64,000 nt of DNA from Trichobilharzia regenti (GCA_944472135.2 OX235267.1:38223312-38287311); one strand, 5' to 3'; counted from the first letter of the stretch, positions 30,721 to 41,869 are shown. A program made the numbers and translations. The notes: generated by a model from the sequence alone, not told the origin.

Positions 30721-32371
30721 GCTACACAAACTTCTAAGTACAAATGCACTTAGATCATTTAAATAAATTTTGAGTCAAAAAGTTCCTTATTGTGTAGGTC
30801 TGGATTGTTAAATGGATTGCAGCCAGATAACCTCATATTTCTCTGTGTTCCTGAGACTAACAGTCACTTACTTGGTGGATTGATTCAACGTCTTGATTTG
30901 GCTATCCTTCACTTCCTTTCTCTAACACTGCTTTCCTTAACAGTGTCTCACTCCAAGTTTCTGAATAATATAGGAGAACTGACTGACTTAACATTGGTGA
31001 TAAAGATCTGAATCTTCTTCCTTATTCTGAGTTAAGAAGGTTTCCAAACGGATTTTAGAATGATGAAGACGTACTTTGCTTCTTCGATTCTGGCTTTAAC
31101 ACCTTCATCCGTTCCTCATATAGTTGAAACGATGCTCCCTAACCAGATAAGTGAAAGAAGCGACATCTGTCGAATTTATTCCGTTGATAGTATTTGGTGT
31201 TTGTTGTCTTTGATTGGTTAGTCATCATCATTACCCCCGACTTCTCTATGTTCACCTAAAGTCTTGTCTATGATCATAATCAATAAACTAGTTAAAGTTA
31301 TTTCACAGAGGCCGATTCTTATTGGTCTATTTCCTGACTGGAAATCGATCAATCACATGGGCCAAATTCTGATTGGTTTACTTCTAGACTGGATGTCAAC
31401 CACCGTAACATCATTCCTGTTTCTTTTACTATGAAAATGAAATGCGACAATGATAGACTCTTCTGTAAATCCATGTTTTCGTGTGTCATTCTTTTCAGCT
31501 ATTTGATTTCTACATCGCATCAGCATAGACTTTCCAGTTACGTCACCTTTCTGGCTACTCAAATCCCGTTGTATATATACCACATTTTTGCGTTTTATCA
31601 CGCAATTCGTATATTTATTTACTGATTTGGAATAAATATGCCTACTTGAAAGGATTATCATAGCGTTTTTCCCATTCCACTTTGTCTGTTTTTATTCCCA
31701 GTTATCTTTTTTCTTCTTTTACTTCGTCTTCCTACAAATAGCAGCTAAGTTTTTTTTGTAAATATTCACTACATCCTGTTGACTTTTGATAGTATTCGCG
31801 TGCTACTCTTATTTGCCTAGCAGAGACACCTACCTACTAACTTGTCATCCATGCACTTGTGTATCTCTGTGCAATTCTTGAATGGGGATTTGTAGATCCT
31901 TTCAACTTTTATATATTGATATGTCCAGTTAGCTAGCGGTCGCATGTGTGCTTGCGTGTGTGTGTGTGTGTGTGTCTGTGTAGGAACAGTCATGTTTATC
32001 AGGGTTAGCCATGCCATTTTTCTGAATATTCTTTGACATTGTCATATAGTTTCTGCCTGCTTGTTTTTTTGTTTGTTTGTTTGACTGTTGGGTTTTTTCT
32101 GTTCCTGTTGTGATATCTGTTAGAAATTAAAATTGTTCTATTTCCTACTGTCTATTTGTTGGTCAGTCAGTTAGTTAGTTAGTTAGTTAGTTAATGAGGC
32201 AATTATAATCATGTTGCTTGCTGTCTAAAGCAATTAGTAGTTTCCCTATAGTGATTTTCAACCAAGTCAATACAAAGATTAAATTTATTTGAATGATGTG
32301 TACCATGTGATTTCAGGAATAAATGATGAAATGGCATCCTGGATTCCCTATGCTAGTCACCATCAACCAAT
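30035..32371. repeat. Large palindrome, right arm
   Basis: Near-identical inverted copy of 23,141-25,467. Elements run uninterrupted through both ends of this arm: the MITE continues to its terminus at 29,994, and the SINE A tail continues from 32,372 to 32,490. This suggests the right arm is the source and the left arm the copy. Its outer end is about 250 bp upstream of the last TRAPPC13 exon. Confidence 0.9.
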
Positions 32372-32492
32372 TAACTTCGAATTACATCCCCAGACATCGT
32401 CGAAGCATCTGCACAAGAAGGCGCTGACATGTCAACTTGGGACCGAGCGTTTCGGTCCATTCAATCTACGGGAAAATCTAAAATTTGATTAA
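32330..32492 (+). repeat. SINE family A 3' half
   Basis: Starts with GGCATCCTGGATTCCC, the 3' strand of the family A hammerhead. The family tail follows (CATCGTCGAAGCATCTGCAC, GTTTCGGTCCATTCAATC, GGGAAAATCTAAAATTTGA), matched in reverse at 15,645-15,740. The tRNA head and the 5' ribozyme half are missing here. Confidence 0.65.
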
Positions 32493-32498
32493 ATATGT

Positions 32499-32504
<6 letters not shown>

Positions 32505-32556
<52 letters not shown>
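32505..32556. repeat. (AT)n microsatellite
   Basis: A long uninterrupted AT dinucleotide run directly after the SINE A tail and 63 bp before the last TRAPPC13 exon. Likely length-polymorphic. Confidence 0.95.
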
Positions 32557-32558
<2 letters not shown>

Positions 32559-32619
32559 AGAAGCATTTTTATTTTTATGCTTTAATAAATCCTTTGTTCA
32601 TCTCTTCATGTTTTTTCAG

Positions 32620-32718
32620 ATGGTCTCTGGTGTATGCATTCATGAATTGACAATGAATCGTGATTATGAATTCAATGATTTAGCTCATGTGTTGGTTTTT
32701 GCTGGTGTTCCATGCTAA
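32620..32718 (+). CDS. TRAPPC13: TRAPPC13-like gene, last exon with stop
   Basis: Follows the acceptor TTTTTTCAG. It reads MVSGVCIHELTMNRDYEFND, then LAHVLVFAGVPC and TAA at 32,716-32,718. The human C-terminus has the equivalent [25 protein letters not shown], so 32 residues end the protein at nearly the expected place without the last few human residues. The Met is an internal codon, not a start: the preceding exon ends in phase 0 with Leu-His. The intron before it spans about 17.3 kb of nested mobile elements. Confidence 0.85.
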   Translation: MVSGVCIHELTMNRDYEFNDLAHVLVFAGVPC

Positions 32719-33630
32719 ACGTCTTTTTTGCTTTATTTCTTTCCGTTGTCATTAAGGTGTGTGTGAAACACAATTAGGAAGATGTCTAAGATTCATTTAT
32801 GCATCGTCGTTACATATACTACTTACTACTACTACTCATAAAACCGGCTTTATTTCAAAAAACAGTGTGTTTAGTACAGTATGGAATTTTCAGCATCATG
32901 ACGTAACTTTATTGCTTTGTTTCTCCTTTTAACAATATATTCCGTATTTATTTTTTTTTGATGTGGATAACAATACCCTGGTGAATGTTGTCGTTGTTGT
33001 TATTGTTGGTGTTATCGTGAATAAATTTATTCCCTTTTTGCTCTTCATTCATCTGTGGAATATTTTAACTGATTGTATTTGGTCAAAATGGTATTTTCTA
33101 ACTGGAATATATAAATGTGTGTAGCATTTTAAAGTTAGTTGATTATTTCCTTTGCCAAATGAAAAGACAATTATTAAGTTCAGATGACCTGGATGTTGAT
33201 ATAAGAGGGTAGTAAGTAATAAAAGTGATGAGTTGTCACAAACGATTGTTAAAGAAGAGTTGCGTAATATAAAATGAATAATTTGATGAACGAATTGTGC
33301 TCAGGGTGAACATAGAAACAAAATAACATACGGAATTACGCAAGAGTTTTAAGTAGTTTTTCTGAAAAAACAAGCATACAAGCAAAAGTTAAGTAAAATC
33401 AAGAGAGTTGTTACCATGTTAGTAGAAGTGGTTGAATAATTTTCTCTTTTATGCGTAGTTCTCGTTGTCCTAACTGAATGTAATACAAGAAGACGGAAAC
33501 ATATTGTCTTTGGCAGGTTGTTCTTTTTTTGTTGAACAAATTGAACGAATGATCTTAACACTGGGAACTACTAGTCGATGCATTCCTCTGTATACCCCTT
33601 GTTGAACTTTTACTAGTGAGATGCAGTTCC
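32719..33630 (+). other. TRAPPC13 3' UTR and downstream sequence
   Basis: AT-rich sequence after the stop codon. No other coding region is convincing; a - strand frame at 33,349-33,561 has no recognisable similarity. Confidence 0.5.
33020..33025 (+). promoter_or_regulatory. Candidate polyadenylation signal AATAAA
   Basis: First AATAAA after the TRAPPC13 stop, about 300 bp downstream. A second candidate is at 33,218-33,223. No transcript evidence decides between them. Confidence 0.4.
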
Positions 33631-33634
33631 AAAA

Positions 33635-33960
33635 TTATCTTAGATGGTTGCAGGCAATCGTCAGCTGGCCTTGGACCTAGGTTTCGTGCTAGTTGGCACT
33701 TGTCAGCAAGGTGTATCTTCAACCTTGAAGGTTGCCAACTAGCACGAAACCTAGGTCCAAGGCCAGCTGACGATTGCCTCCAGCCATCTAAAATATCATC
33801 AAATCAATGTGCACCGTGATGGAGAGCTACCTAGAATGGCGACCTTATTACAAACCTGACTGATAAAATTCAGTTTGCACCATAGAAAGGACTAGACACA
33901 TCACTCTAGTTACTAGTGTCCAATCAAAACGTTCCAAAATTATATTCCGAAAATACCAAA
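33635..33960. repeat. SINE family C palindrome with hammerhead
   Basis: Arms of 57 bp (33,642-33,698 and 33,733-33,789) differ at about two positions and are separated by 34 bp. The right side continues into the family tail (ATATCATCAAATCAATGTG...GACTAGACACATC). The head-to-head junction falls within the ribozyme core, so only the left (reverse) arm has a full fold. Confidence 0.8.
33669..33713 (-). ncRNA. Hammerhead ribozyme, SINE family C, one core change
   Basis: Read on the - strand: stem I CCTTG pairs perfectly with CAAGG. The core is CTGACAA (G8 changed to A at 33,701). Stem II is GTGC/GCAC with loop CAACTA, then GAAA, stem III ACCT/AGGT, and C at position 17 (33,674). G8 is the general base in the known mechanism, so this copy is probably inactive although all its stems are intact. 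Confidence 0.72.
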
Positions 33961-34299
33961 ATTGATGTTTGACAGTGTCAGAATCTGTGGCCTTATTCAA
34001 CAAGAATAATAATCATTGAACTGATTAAAAATGCTTGTTAACATTTTAAAAGGAATGGTTAGTGAACAAAGAATAGTCTTCTCGATAACCTACTCTTTAT
34101 CAGGTTCTACAGTTATATATACATACATTATAGTGACTGTTTTAGTGTTATTAACAACATCAATGCTGTTCAAATAACATCGAATCAATGAGAATAATAG
34201 TATCAATGGATTACAGTTCAATAGCATCAATATAACAATACACACTGAATATCAGACAGGCAAATTTGGAGAGATAATAATAATACCAATTCCTGAATT

Positions 34300-35400
34300 T
34301 ATAGTCTCCAATGAAGGCTGGCCAGGGCAGTAGTAGTGGCTGGCTGAACGTGATTCTTCTGCACACAAAGAACTGGTTGTTTTACACGATAGCCTCTGCT
34401 GTTTGGAGTATGCGGTACCTCGATGCTTTTGGAAATTTATTTGGTTCTTGGAAGATTATAGAGAAGGATTCTTCATTTCTGTCTTTGTGACCAGCCAGTT
34501 TGGATCAGATAATCTAACATCTAACTGTTGATGGATTTTATTGCACCTTTATTTAGCCATACTATTAGATGTTCCCGAGTGAGCACGAAAAATCAAGTTC
34601 CTAGAGCAACGGCCAATATAACTGGGTTCACCATTTTCGCAGTTAATTTGGTATATATAATTAGAATTGGCTAGCCAGCCTAAATACTTCATCTCTCAAT
34701 CGAGGAATCACCATCGGTCGTGTAGAAAATAAGACTTGTAAATTACCAGTATTGAAAGTTCTTTGAACTGATTTTCTCAACTTCTTCGTAATTATTTCGC
34801 TAGATATTCCACCCATGAATTGCAGTCGTATGAATAAAGACGTCTTGTTCATGGATAGTGAATAATCATTTTCAACTTTCTTAGTCATATGTTTTCCGAT
34901 GGATTTGCCTGGATAGCTGTTTTCAGTTAGGGTGTCATAAACAATCCTAAGTTCATCTTCACTTACCTTTTCTGAGCATATAGCTCTAACCTTGTGGCTT
35001 AGGGTCCTTACTAAATTTCCTCTGAACTGGAGAGAAACGAAGCTATGAAAATATGTATATTGTCCTGTCCATGTACTTTTCCTATGCACATTTTTCTTAA
35101 TACTGTCATCTGATTTTCTTCTTAGGAGGACGAACATCTAGGAGGGTAATTAGTTTTATTTTGGGATTCTCCTTCTCACTTGCATTTCAAAGCAGAATGT
35201 CCTTCATTGAATTGAGTTATTCTTGTATTCCTATTCGTATAATTTTCACAAAAACTAAAGGCGTCATTCATATGCAAGCAATAAAATGAGAATTTTCTGA
35301 TGATGAAGTTATCGTGAAAGAGTACAGTTTGTTCAGTAACCATTCTTTTGAAAAATAATAATTTTCATCGAAAATACAAAACTACCTCAATAATGCTCTC
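34300..35400 (-). pseudogene. Penelope-like element, lineage C
   Basis: The main frame at 34,661-35,137 (158 codons) covers the RT C-terminal region: RKSTWTGQYTYFHSFVSL, ENSYPGKSIGKHM, ISSEIITKKLRKSVQRTF. Downstream on the - strand (34,300-34,660) a GIY-YIG domain is readable as INCENGEPSYIGRCSRNL, in broken frames. Upstream remnants reach about 35,400. The catalytic YxDD box is not preserved in a readable frame. Confidence 0.75.
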
Positions 35401-35519
35401 TGGCAGCTATAGAGTCTGAGGTACACAGAGCGTACTAAGAATCGATGAAAATATTTCCAACAGTGTGGATGAAAACTCTGTCTGCAAGATCGAACAGAAA
35501 GAAAACACATTTTTCTCGT

Positions 35520-36090
35520 TCATTTTGTTAACCACTGTTCCCTTGGGTTCCTAGTAGAACGAACATAGGGCTTCAACAACACATCTCCGCTGCACCACTA
35601 TTCTCTGTAGTCCTCTTTATTTGCCCCCCCCCCGCCGCCAACTTCCCGTCAGCGGTTTTCATCTATCTTCTCACTAACATGATCATCTCCTCTATGTTCC
35701 GATTCGTCTCCATTTCCTTCTACAACATATTTTTTGAGCAATAGTTTCTTGCTTGGTTCGTTGCCTGATAAATATTTTTCGCTGGTCATTCTTATCTTCA
35801 GAATCGAGCAAACGTAGCTGTTGATAAGAGCCTGAATTGGCCTGTTGGAAATTGAGGAGGCCATCGAATGACATCGTGTACCAGTCATAACCAGGAGTGG
35901 ATTCTTAATAGAGAGCAACAAGGGGGTCGTCGGGTACGAGGATGACATGCAGGAGGTCTTGTGGCGAGAATGAGATGGGAGATGACAGTCAGCCGTGAAC
36001 GCAGATAAAGAGGACGGCAGAAAATAGAAGAAAGCGGAAATGTGTTGCTGAAGCTCTGTCTTCCACTTGGAACCCTAGGGAATAATAATA
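35520..36090. repeat. RTE-1 3' ends in head-to-head inversion
   Basis: 35,520-35,880 holds a reversed RTE-1 C-terminus (SILKIRMTSEKYLSGNEPSK on the - strand; RTE-1 has SILKIRWPEKISNRDLWERT). At about 35,881 it meets a forward copy of the last coding part and tail (AGCAACAAGGGGGTCGTCGG ... CTTGGAACCCTAGGGAATAA and (TAA)n at 36,080-36,095). A C10 run lies near 35,624-35,634. Confidence 0.65.
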
Positions 36091-36609
36091 ATAATACCAC
36101 TTTACATCTATTTCACAAGACTTTTGTTTTATTTTTTAAACTTATTTTCCATTTTTTGAAAAACAAACACTAGAATTATTTTTTGAACAATTGTGTATAA
36201 ATGAATAAAAGATATTTGATATTCTTTTCAGACTTTTCGAGTTTATTATTCACCATAGAGACACGAGGTAGTTCACGTTACATCTTGATCTGTTCAGTAA
36301 ACTGCGTTCATTCATTGTCCAGAAGCTTAAGCATGTTGTATTGCGAAATATTTCCACTTTGTGTAAAATATTCAAGTAGGAAATAGTAATCGGTAATATT
36401 CTTCTATTCAAAGCACGTTGTAATATAACCTACAACACTGGCCCTCAATTTTTTTTCGAGATTTCCACAGCAGTAGTTTAAGCACTATTAGAAAATTAGG
36501 CGTAAACACACTTTATGACTGATGGATGTTATTGAATAACTAAGATCACGTTGAATAGACCAATTCAGATGCATTTGGATCAGTTGAAACTTAGTAGTCC
36601 AGTGTTCTA
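36091..36609. other. No gene recognised
   Basis: AT-rich sequence. An open frame at 36,201-36,386 has no recognisable similarity. Confidence 0.45.
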
Positions 36610-36842
36610 CATCAATTTTTTTCCTTCACGTTCCCTAGTGGAACATAGGGCCTCAAGCTTGTGGCTTCAAGTTTCGGTAGCAGGATGGGGTTGCTAGCCC
36701 ATGCCCAACCTTTCCTCTTTACCAGCATTACTTCTGGCTTAGCGAGGTAAAAGGGTGCGTCGGCGGGGGATCGAATCCCGGACCATGTGCGTGGTTGGCG
36801 ATCGTCCTAACCGCTATGCCACCGACGCCGTTCTACATCAAT
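36610..36842 (-). repeat. tRNA-derived SINE family E with LINE-like tail
   Basis: On the - strand a tRNA-like head starts at GCGTCGGTGGCATAGCGG (near 36,830). It contains a box B-like GGGATTCGATCCC and closes with CCGACGCA, giving a perfect 7-bp acceptor-like stem with the 5' end. A body of about 100 bp follows. The 3' end GGCCCTATGTTCCACTAGGG is also the RTE-1 3' end. A second copy is at 51,240-51,480. Confidence 0.65.
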
Positions 36843-37049
36843 GGATTACGTAGTTTTGTTTCTCCATACCGAAAATAAAAATCGGTATGCAATCTTCAGT
36901 ATTCTGCACTGTCACCCCTGAAGTTAGATTAGTTAATCTATCCTCCTCATTAGTGTAACAAGTGATTAGTTCCAAATCCTAGTGAGATTTTATTCCGTTA
37001 GATTGTGTTCATTTTAACTTTGAATAGAGTACTACGCATTATCCGTGTA

Positions 37050-37765
37050 TAACCTATACAATAAAATACATGGGAGGCATGATCGAGACATGCTGTAACA
37101 CAATAAAAGCTTGGAGATGACATATATTCAGTGCTATTCTAAAAATTACAATGCGCATCGTACGATGTCGTTGAATTTCCAGATGGTAGCACGCCCCAAC
37201 TGCTTTTTTGAAGGACATTATTATGGGAAGCTCCATTTTTGGGTTGCAACAAGTACCTTGTCGAGCCGGTATTTTCAGTAAAGCACATGATCGACACTTG
37301 TAAACCACTTTGCCACCACCAGATCCTTGGAGACTTACTTCAATGGAGTACATAACAAATTAGCTGCTAAGTCGCGCTTCATCAAACACTGAGTAAGACG
37401 AGTACAGAGAAACTCTCCTCTGGGATAATTTGGTAAGTCTGGAGAAGCCGCGTAAGTTAGGTATCTTAAATTATCGAAATAATCCAATGGTTTTACTCCA
37501 GGTGGTTGCTAACAGTTCAGAAAGGCAATATTATAAGTGAAGGAAATGTTGTCAGGATCGAAAATCACATCCAGGATCATCAAGTTGTCTATAATTGTGT
37601 TAGCATGTGAAAAATTACCTGCAATGGCTCGGTGGAGAATATCATCATTTAGGGCCAGCATCATCTGCATATAATGATATTGTGGCACAAGGCAGTTCAA
37701 GATACATTGCATACGAAATTTCCACAGTTCATAATCGCCACTAACATCCTAATCGGGTGACTCGT
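37050..37765 (-). pseudogene. LTR retrotransposon gag fragment
   Basis: Broken - strand frames that read like a gypsy-type Gag. MQCILNCLVPQYHYMQMMLA, HRAIAGNFSHANTIIDNLMI and, in a shifted frame, PLDYFDNLRYLTYAASPDLP can be read. A stretch near 37,250-37,300 may be a decayed nucleocapsid. Upstream (near 37,775-37,795) TTGGTGTCAGAAGTTGGACC resembles a primer-binding site next to an LTR. No protease, RT or integrase is present. Confidence 0.5.
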
Positions 37766-37784
37766 TTTGGTCCAACTTCTGACA

Positions 37785-38270
37785 CCAATTTCGTAACACA
37801 CTGTCTGGTAAGTACACAAAAAAGGAAGGTGAAACGCGAACTGAGAGAGAATGTATATTCAATACACTTACGGCCAAGCACTCATAAACAATCAGTCTTC
37901 TTGTCTTCATTAGTATGAAGTCTCAGCAACTGCTCTTCCTATTACGTCAAAAAGTTAATCCCCAGATATTTTCCTGAAAGGCAAAGAAAAGAAAATAGTC
38001 CAATGTTTGTCTTCTAAGGGTTTATGCGGTTACAATACTTCAGTCTCTTCTAAATGATATAAAGAAGGTAGTTGCCTTTATGAATTTCGACAACACAATA
38101 AGAAGACGTAGTTAATGTGCATTTGCGCAACACATTTCGGACATTCTGGTCACACACGTACTTCTCGTGCACAGCTACATAGAAGGTAAGACGGTATGAA
38201 TTATTACAATACAGGTCAGATTTTGTACAGGTTTAGGTGACAAATGATGGGTAGAGAGTTGGCGCAATAG
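37785..38270 (-). repeat. Possible LTR of the gag-bearing element
   Basis: Lies immediately 5' of the primer-binding-site-like sequence on the - strand. It has no coding potential. No second LTR was found to fix its limits. Confidence 0.25.
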
Positions 38271-38299
38271 TGTGGGGGAGGGTTATAACTCGCTCCACC

Positions 38300-38920
38300 A
38301 CAAGCGCAGTTGAATTGATCGATACAATTAGAAGTGGCTAGCTAGTCTAAGTACTTCATTGTTCAGTCGAGGAATCACCTTCGGTTGAGTTCTCTGAACT
38401 GGTTTTCTCAAATTGTTAGTAATTATTTCACTGGGTATATTGCCCTTGAATTGCAGTCCTATGTATAAAGGCTTCTTGTTCACGGATAGTGAATAGTCAT
38501 TTTCAACTGTCTGAGTCATGTCTTTCTTGATGAACATTTCTGTATATTTATTTTCTATATAGGGTGTCATATACAATTCTTAGTTTATCTTCATTTACTT
38601 CTTCTGAGCACATAGCTGTCACCTTATGACTGAGGGTCCTTACTCAATTTTCCTTGTACTGAAGAAAAATGAAGCTTTGAAAATGTGTATATTGTCCTGT
38701 TCGTGTGTTTTTCCTGTGCAAATTTCTCTTTATAGTACCATGTGGTTTTCTTGTAAGCATTACATCTAAACAGGCAATTAGTTCTATTTTTGAATTCCTC
38801 TTCGTACGTGAATTTCATAGCAGAATGTACTTCATTGAATTCAGTTATTTTTGTGTTCCTATCGTATTATTTTCACAAAGAATAATTACAATGAAGTGGG
38901 AATTCCCTGATTAGGTTGCG
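38300..38920 (-). pseudogene. Penelope-like element fragment, lineage C
   Basis: Two - strand frames match the lineage C copy at 34.7-35.4 kb: MKFTYEEEFKNRTNCLFRCN at 38,624-38,818 and VENDYSLSVNKKPLYIGLQF at 38,328-38,576. Part of the RT C-terminus is deleted. A frameshift separates the two frames. Confidence 0.7.
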
Positions 38921-40145
38921 AGGAGATCCGGCGTGTTTGTGTAGCTTGTGCTATAGGTGACAAGAATAAAATATTGATGGATACACTTGACGAAAAGGGA
39001 AATACTTTTAAGTTGTTGAACTCATGAGGAGGTCAGTTAATTTCAAACCTGTGGTATGTTCCGTACCAAAGTAGGTGTCTAATTCAATTACCTTACAAGG
39101 GGTTGAGGGGGGGTGAAGAAACGCCTAGTAAGATTTTACGACAGACTAGATTTGGTCATCCCGCTCATAATGATCGGAAAAGAGAAAGCCATGATCTACC
39201 ACTAGTCCTAAGATTACGCCACATCCCATATTGCATGCCAACTTACATGTGTGTATGTGTGTGGTCACAAATGCATAGGGAAGAGTAGAATGCCTTGGTT
39301 GCATATCCCTGCGAACTGTAGCTTTATAATCCGTTGCTCTGATGTTTAATGGTAAGTTATACTTTCTATATGCTTTTTAAATAAAATTTAGTAATAAAGA
39401 TTATTATAAAGATTATGTTATCGATGGCACTGGGTTCTTGAACTGCCTAACATTTGTCAAACATTTATCAGAAAATGTCGCTTGATACTGATATATCTGC
39501 TCAATGTAATGGATTAAAGGAGGCAGTAGGTTGACAAGTTAAAGTATATTACTGAATTTTAACGAATATCATGCTGTTATTTTTTGGCCTATTTATTGAG
39601 ACGCCTCAAACTCCACAGGATAAAGCACGTGGCAGCACTTAAAAAAATGGGATACTCTATTTAATCGCCCGCAGGTGTATATTTTGTGATTCAAGGTTGT
39701 AACTGAATAATTAAAATGCGATGAAATAGGGAAAATAAACAGAGAATTTGATAACCCAGTGATTTCAATGGGCTGTTAGTGAAATAAAAACCAACGAATT
39801 ACATCTTTACTTTGTGCGAAGAATGAAAAAGCTTAGTGTACACCTTTCACATTTCTGCACTTTTAGCCTCTGAAATCAAAATCACCTCGTCTTGATTTTT
39901 AGTCATATTCTTTGACCTGATTGATTTAATTAAGAAGCTGTCGTCGTTCTTGTAGACAACATCTTCAGTGTATGTTTTCAGTATGTAATGGACATGTTTA
40001 AATTGTCTATGAATGGTGTTAATGTATCTCCCAGTACTCACCGTCTGTCGTAACTAATTGTTAAAATAAATCTCGATTGATTTTTTTATTGACTCAGAAT
40101 TCAGATTTCACTGTTATGTGATTTACTTTTTATCAGTTGGTAAAT
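38921..40145. other. No gene recognised
   Basis: About 1.2 kb with short open frames at 39,103-39,288 and 39,847-40,041. Neither is recognised. Confidence 0.45.
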
Positions 40146-40149
40146 TCGT

Positions 40150-41690
40150 ATACAATATTATTATTATTTCTTTTAATTCATAGAGGAACATAGGGCTTCA
40201 GCCACTCACGTCTCCACTGCCTTCGGTTTTCTGCCAACTTTTTCACCCCACTCAAAGTCTGCCCACATGCTTCATCTCCTCTTCACATGACCTCCTCCAA
40301 GTCACCCTTACACTGACGACCAACTCGCCGCTTCCTTTTTGGGTTCCACTGGAGCAATGGCTTGTCTAGTGATGTCACTTGATGGTTTCCTCAGCGTATG
40401 GCCAATCCATCTCCACTTCTTCCTGCCTATATGTTGCACAATCGGTTCCTGGTTGGTTCGCTCCCAGAGATCCAATCCTGTTTCTGATCTTTTCTAGCCG
40501 GCCATCTGATCTTGAGTATTGAGCGAAGACAACTGTTGACGAATATTTGAAGTTTGTTTGAGGTGCTTTGTATGACGCCATGAGTCTCTGATCCGTATAG
40601 TAAGTAACGCTTATTTCACATTGGAGTTGAAAATCCGCATCTTACTTTTGATTCTGAGTGCTGTTGACCTAAACACAGACTTAAGAGTAATGAAAGCTTG
40701 TCTTGCTTTCTCGATCCTTGCTTTGATATCCTCATCAGTTCCATCCACCTGTAGTTGAAACGATGCTTCCCAGGTAGGTAAAGGAGATTATTTCTTTCAG
40801 GCTCCTCCCATTTATGCTGGCTGATTGTTGTCTGTTGTTGTTGCTGTTGGTGTTGACCAGGAATCTTCATCACCTCTGTCTTCTGTATATTCTCATCACC
40901 TGAAGTCCTATCTTTGACACTTCTTCTGCCAACTTGTTGCTTTTCACTTGCATTTCTTTCACTTTGTGGAAAATCAGATATATGTATATCATCGGCAAAG
41001 TCCGGATCCTCCAAGTTTTTGTGTTGGTCCATTTTATTCCTGTTTCCTCATTTCCCACCGTCTGTCGCATAATCCACTCTACTGCAGTCAGGAAAATCAT
41101 TGGCGATAGTAGGCAGTCAGCCTTGTCTTACTCCCGCCCTCACTTCGAAGGCTTCTGTGAGTTTCCCGTTGTGGATTACTTGGCATGCAGCACTGTCGTA
41201 TAATTGTTGGATGAGATGTATAATTGTCGATGGGACCCCGTAGTAGCGAAGTACTTGCCAAATCACCTCTCAATCGACGCTATCGAAGGCCTTTTCAAAG
41301 TCGATGAAGTTGAGATAGAGAGGTGACTGCCATTCCGGCGGCCTTCGTTGCCGTTGGTGACATCATGATAGCCACGCCCTCATTGTGCGTGTGGTTGTCT
41401 TCTGTGTGACTGGAGTAGATCACTGACTCTTCCGTTGACAATTTGGTGAGTCCATTCCCATTCCAGCTGCTTTCACATATTCCCAATACTTGAATTCCGT
41501 ATCTTTTCGTTTCGTTTGCAATCTAGGAAGCTTTGCCAATCTCGTATATTGTGCGGACGTTCCATGTTCCCATACAGACTTTTTCTCTTGGCGCAAGGAG
41601 ATTCATCGTGCTGAAGTTTCTGTAGCAACTTTGTTTACAGGGTGGGGTTGCTATCCTCACGCCTGAGAAGGGGGTTGTTACATTAAGATA
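40150..41690 (-). pseudogene. RTE-1 LINE with internal deletion, 5' end present
   Basis: The only RTE-1 copy in the window that keeps the endonuclease start. Near 41,560 the - strand reads MGTWNVRTIYEIGK. At 41,295-41,486 LGICESSWNGNGLTKLSTEE, IYSSHTEDNHTHNEGVAIMM and SPTATKA are endonuclease. There the sequence jumps to the RT (GMAVTSLSQL, the RTE-1 EWQSPLYLNF region), so the endonuclease C-terminus, linker and RT N-terminus are deleted. The RT part to 40,160 is decayed but recognisable (IFLTAVEWIMRQT, IKWTNTK). Confidence 0.75.
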
Positions 41691-41869
41691 TAGTTTAGAG
41701 AGAAGCGACCTTGTGGGTTGCTCGTCCTAAAACCAAGAAAACAAGGAATAAAACAAACAGAACAATACCTGCAAAAGGAAAATAATTCACAACAGGAAGG
41801 GCAGTAAGCGGCAGTAGTATCACAGTCACATACAGTTGGTTTACAATATTGGGTTTGTTAATCGCTAGT

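Noticed and set aside
32289..32492. 67-codon + frame just upstream of the last TRAPPC13 exon as an additional exon
   Set aside because: It is SINE family A sequence (hammerhead 3' half and tail), has no suitable splice junctions, and the flanking exons already join in phase 0.
36760..36840. Functional tRNA gene on the - strand
   Set aside because: The acceptor-like stem is perfect, but the T stem has a mismatch, the anticodon arm is poor, and the sequence continues into a SINE body with a LINE tail.
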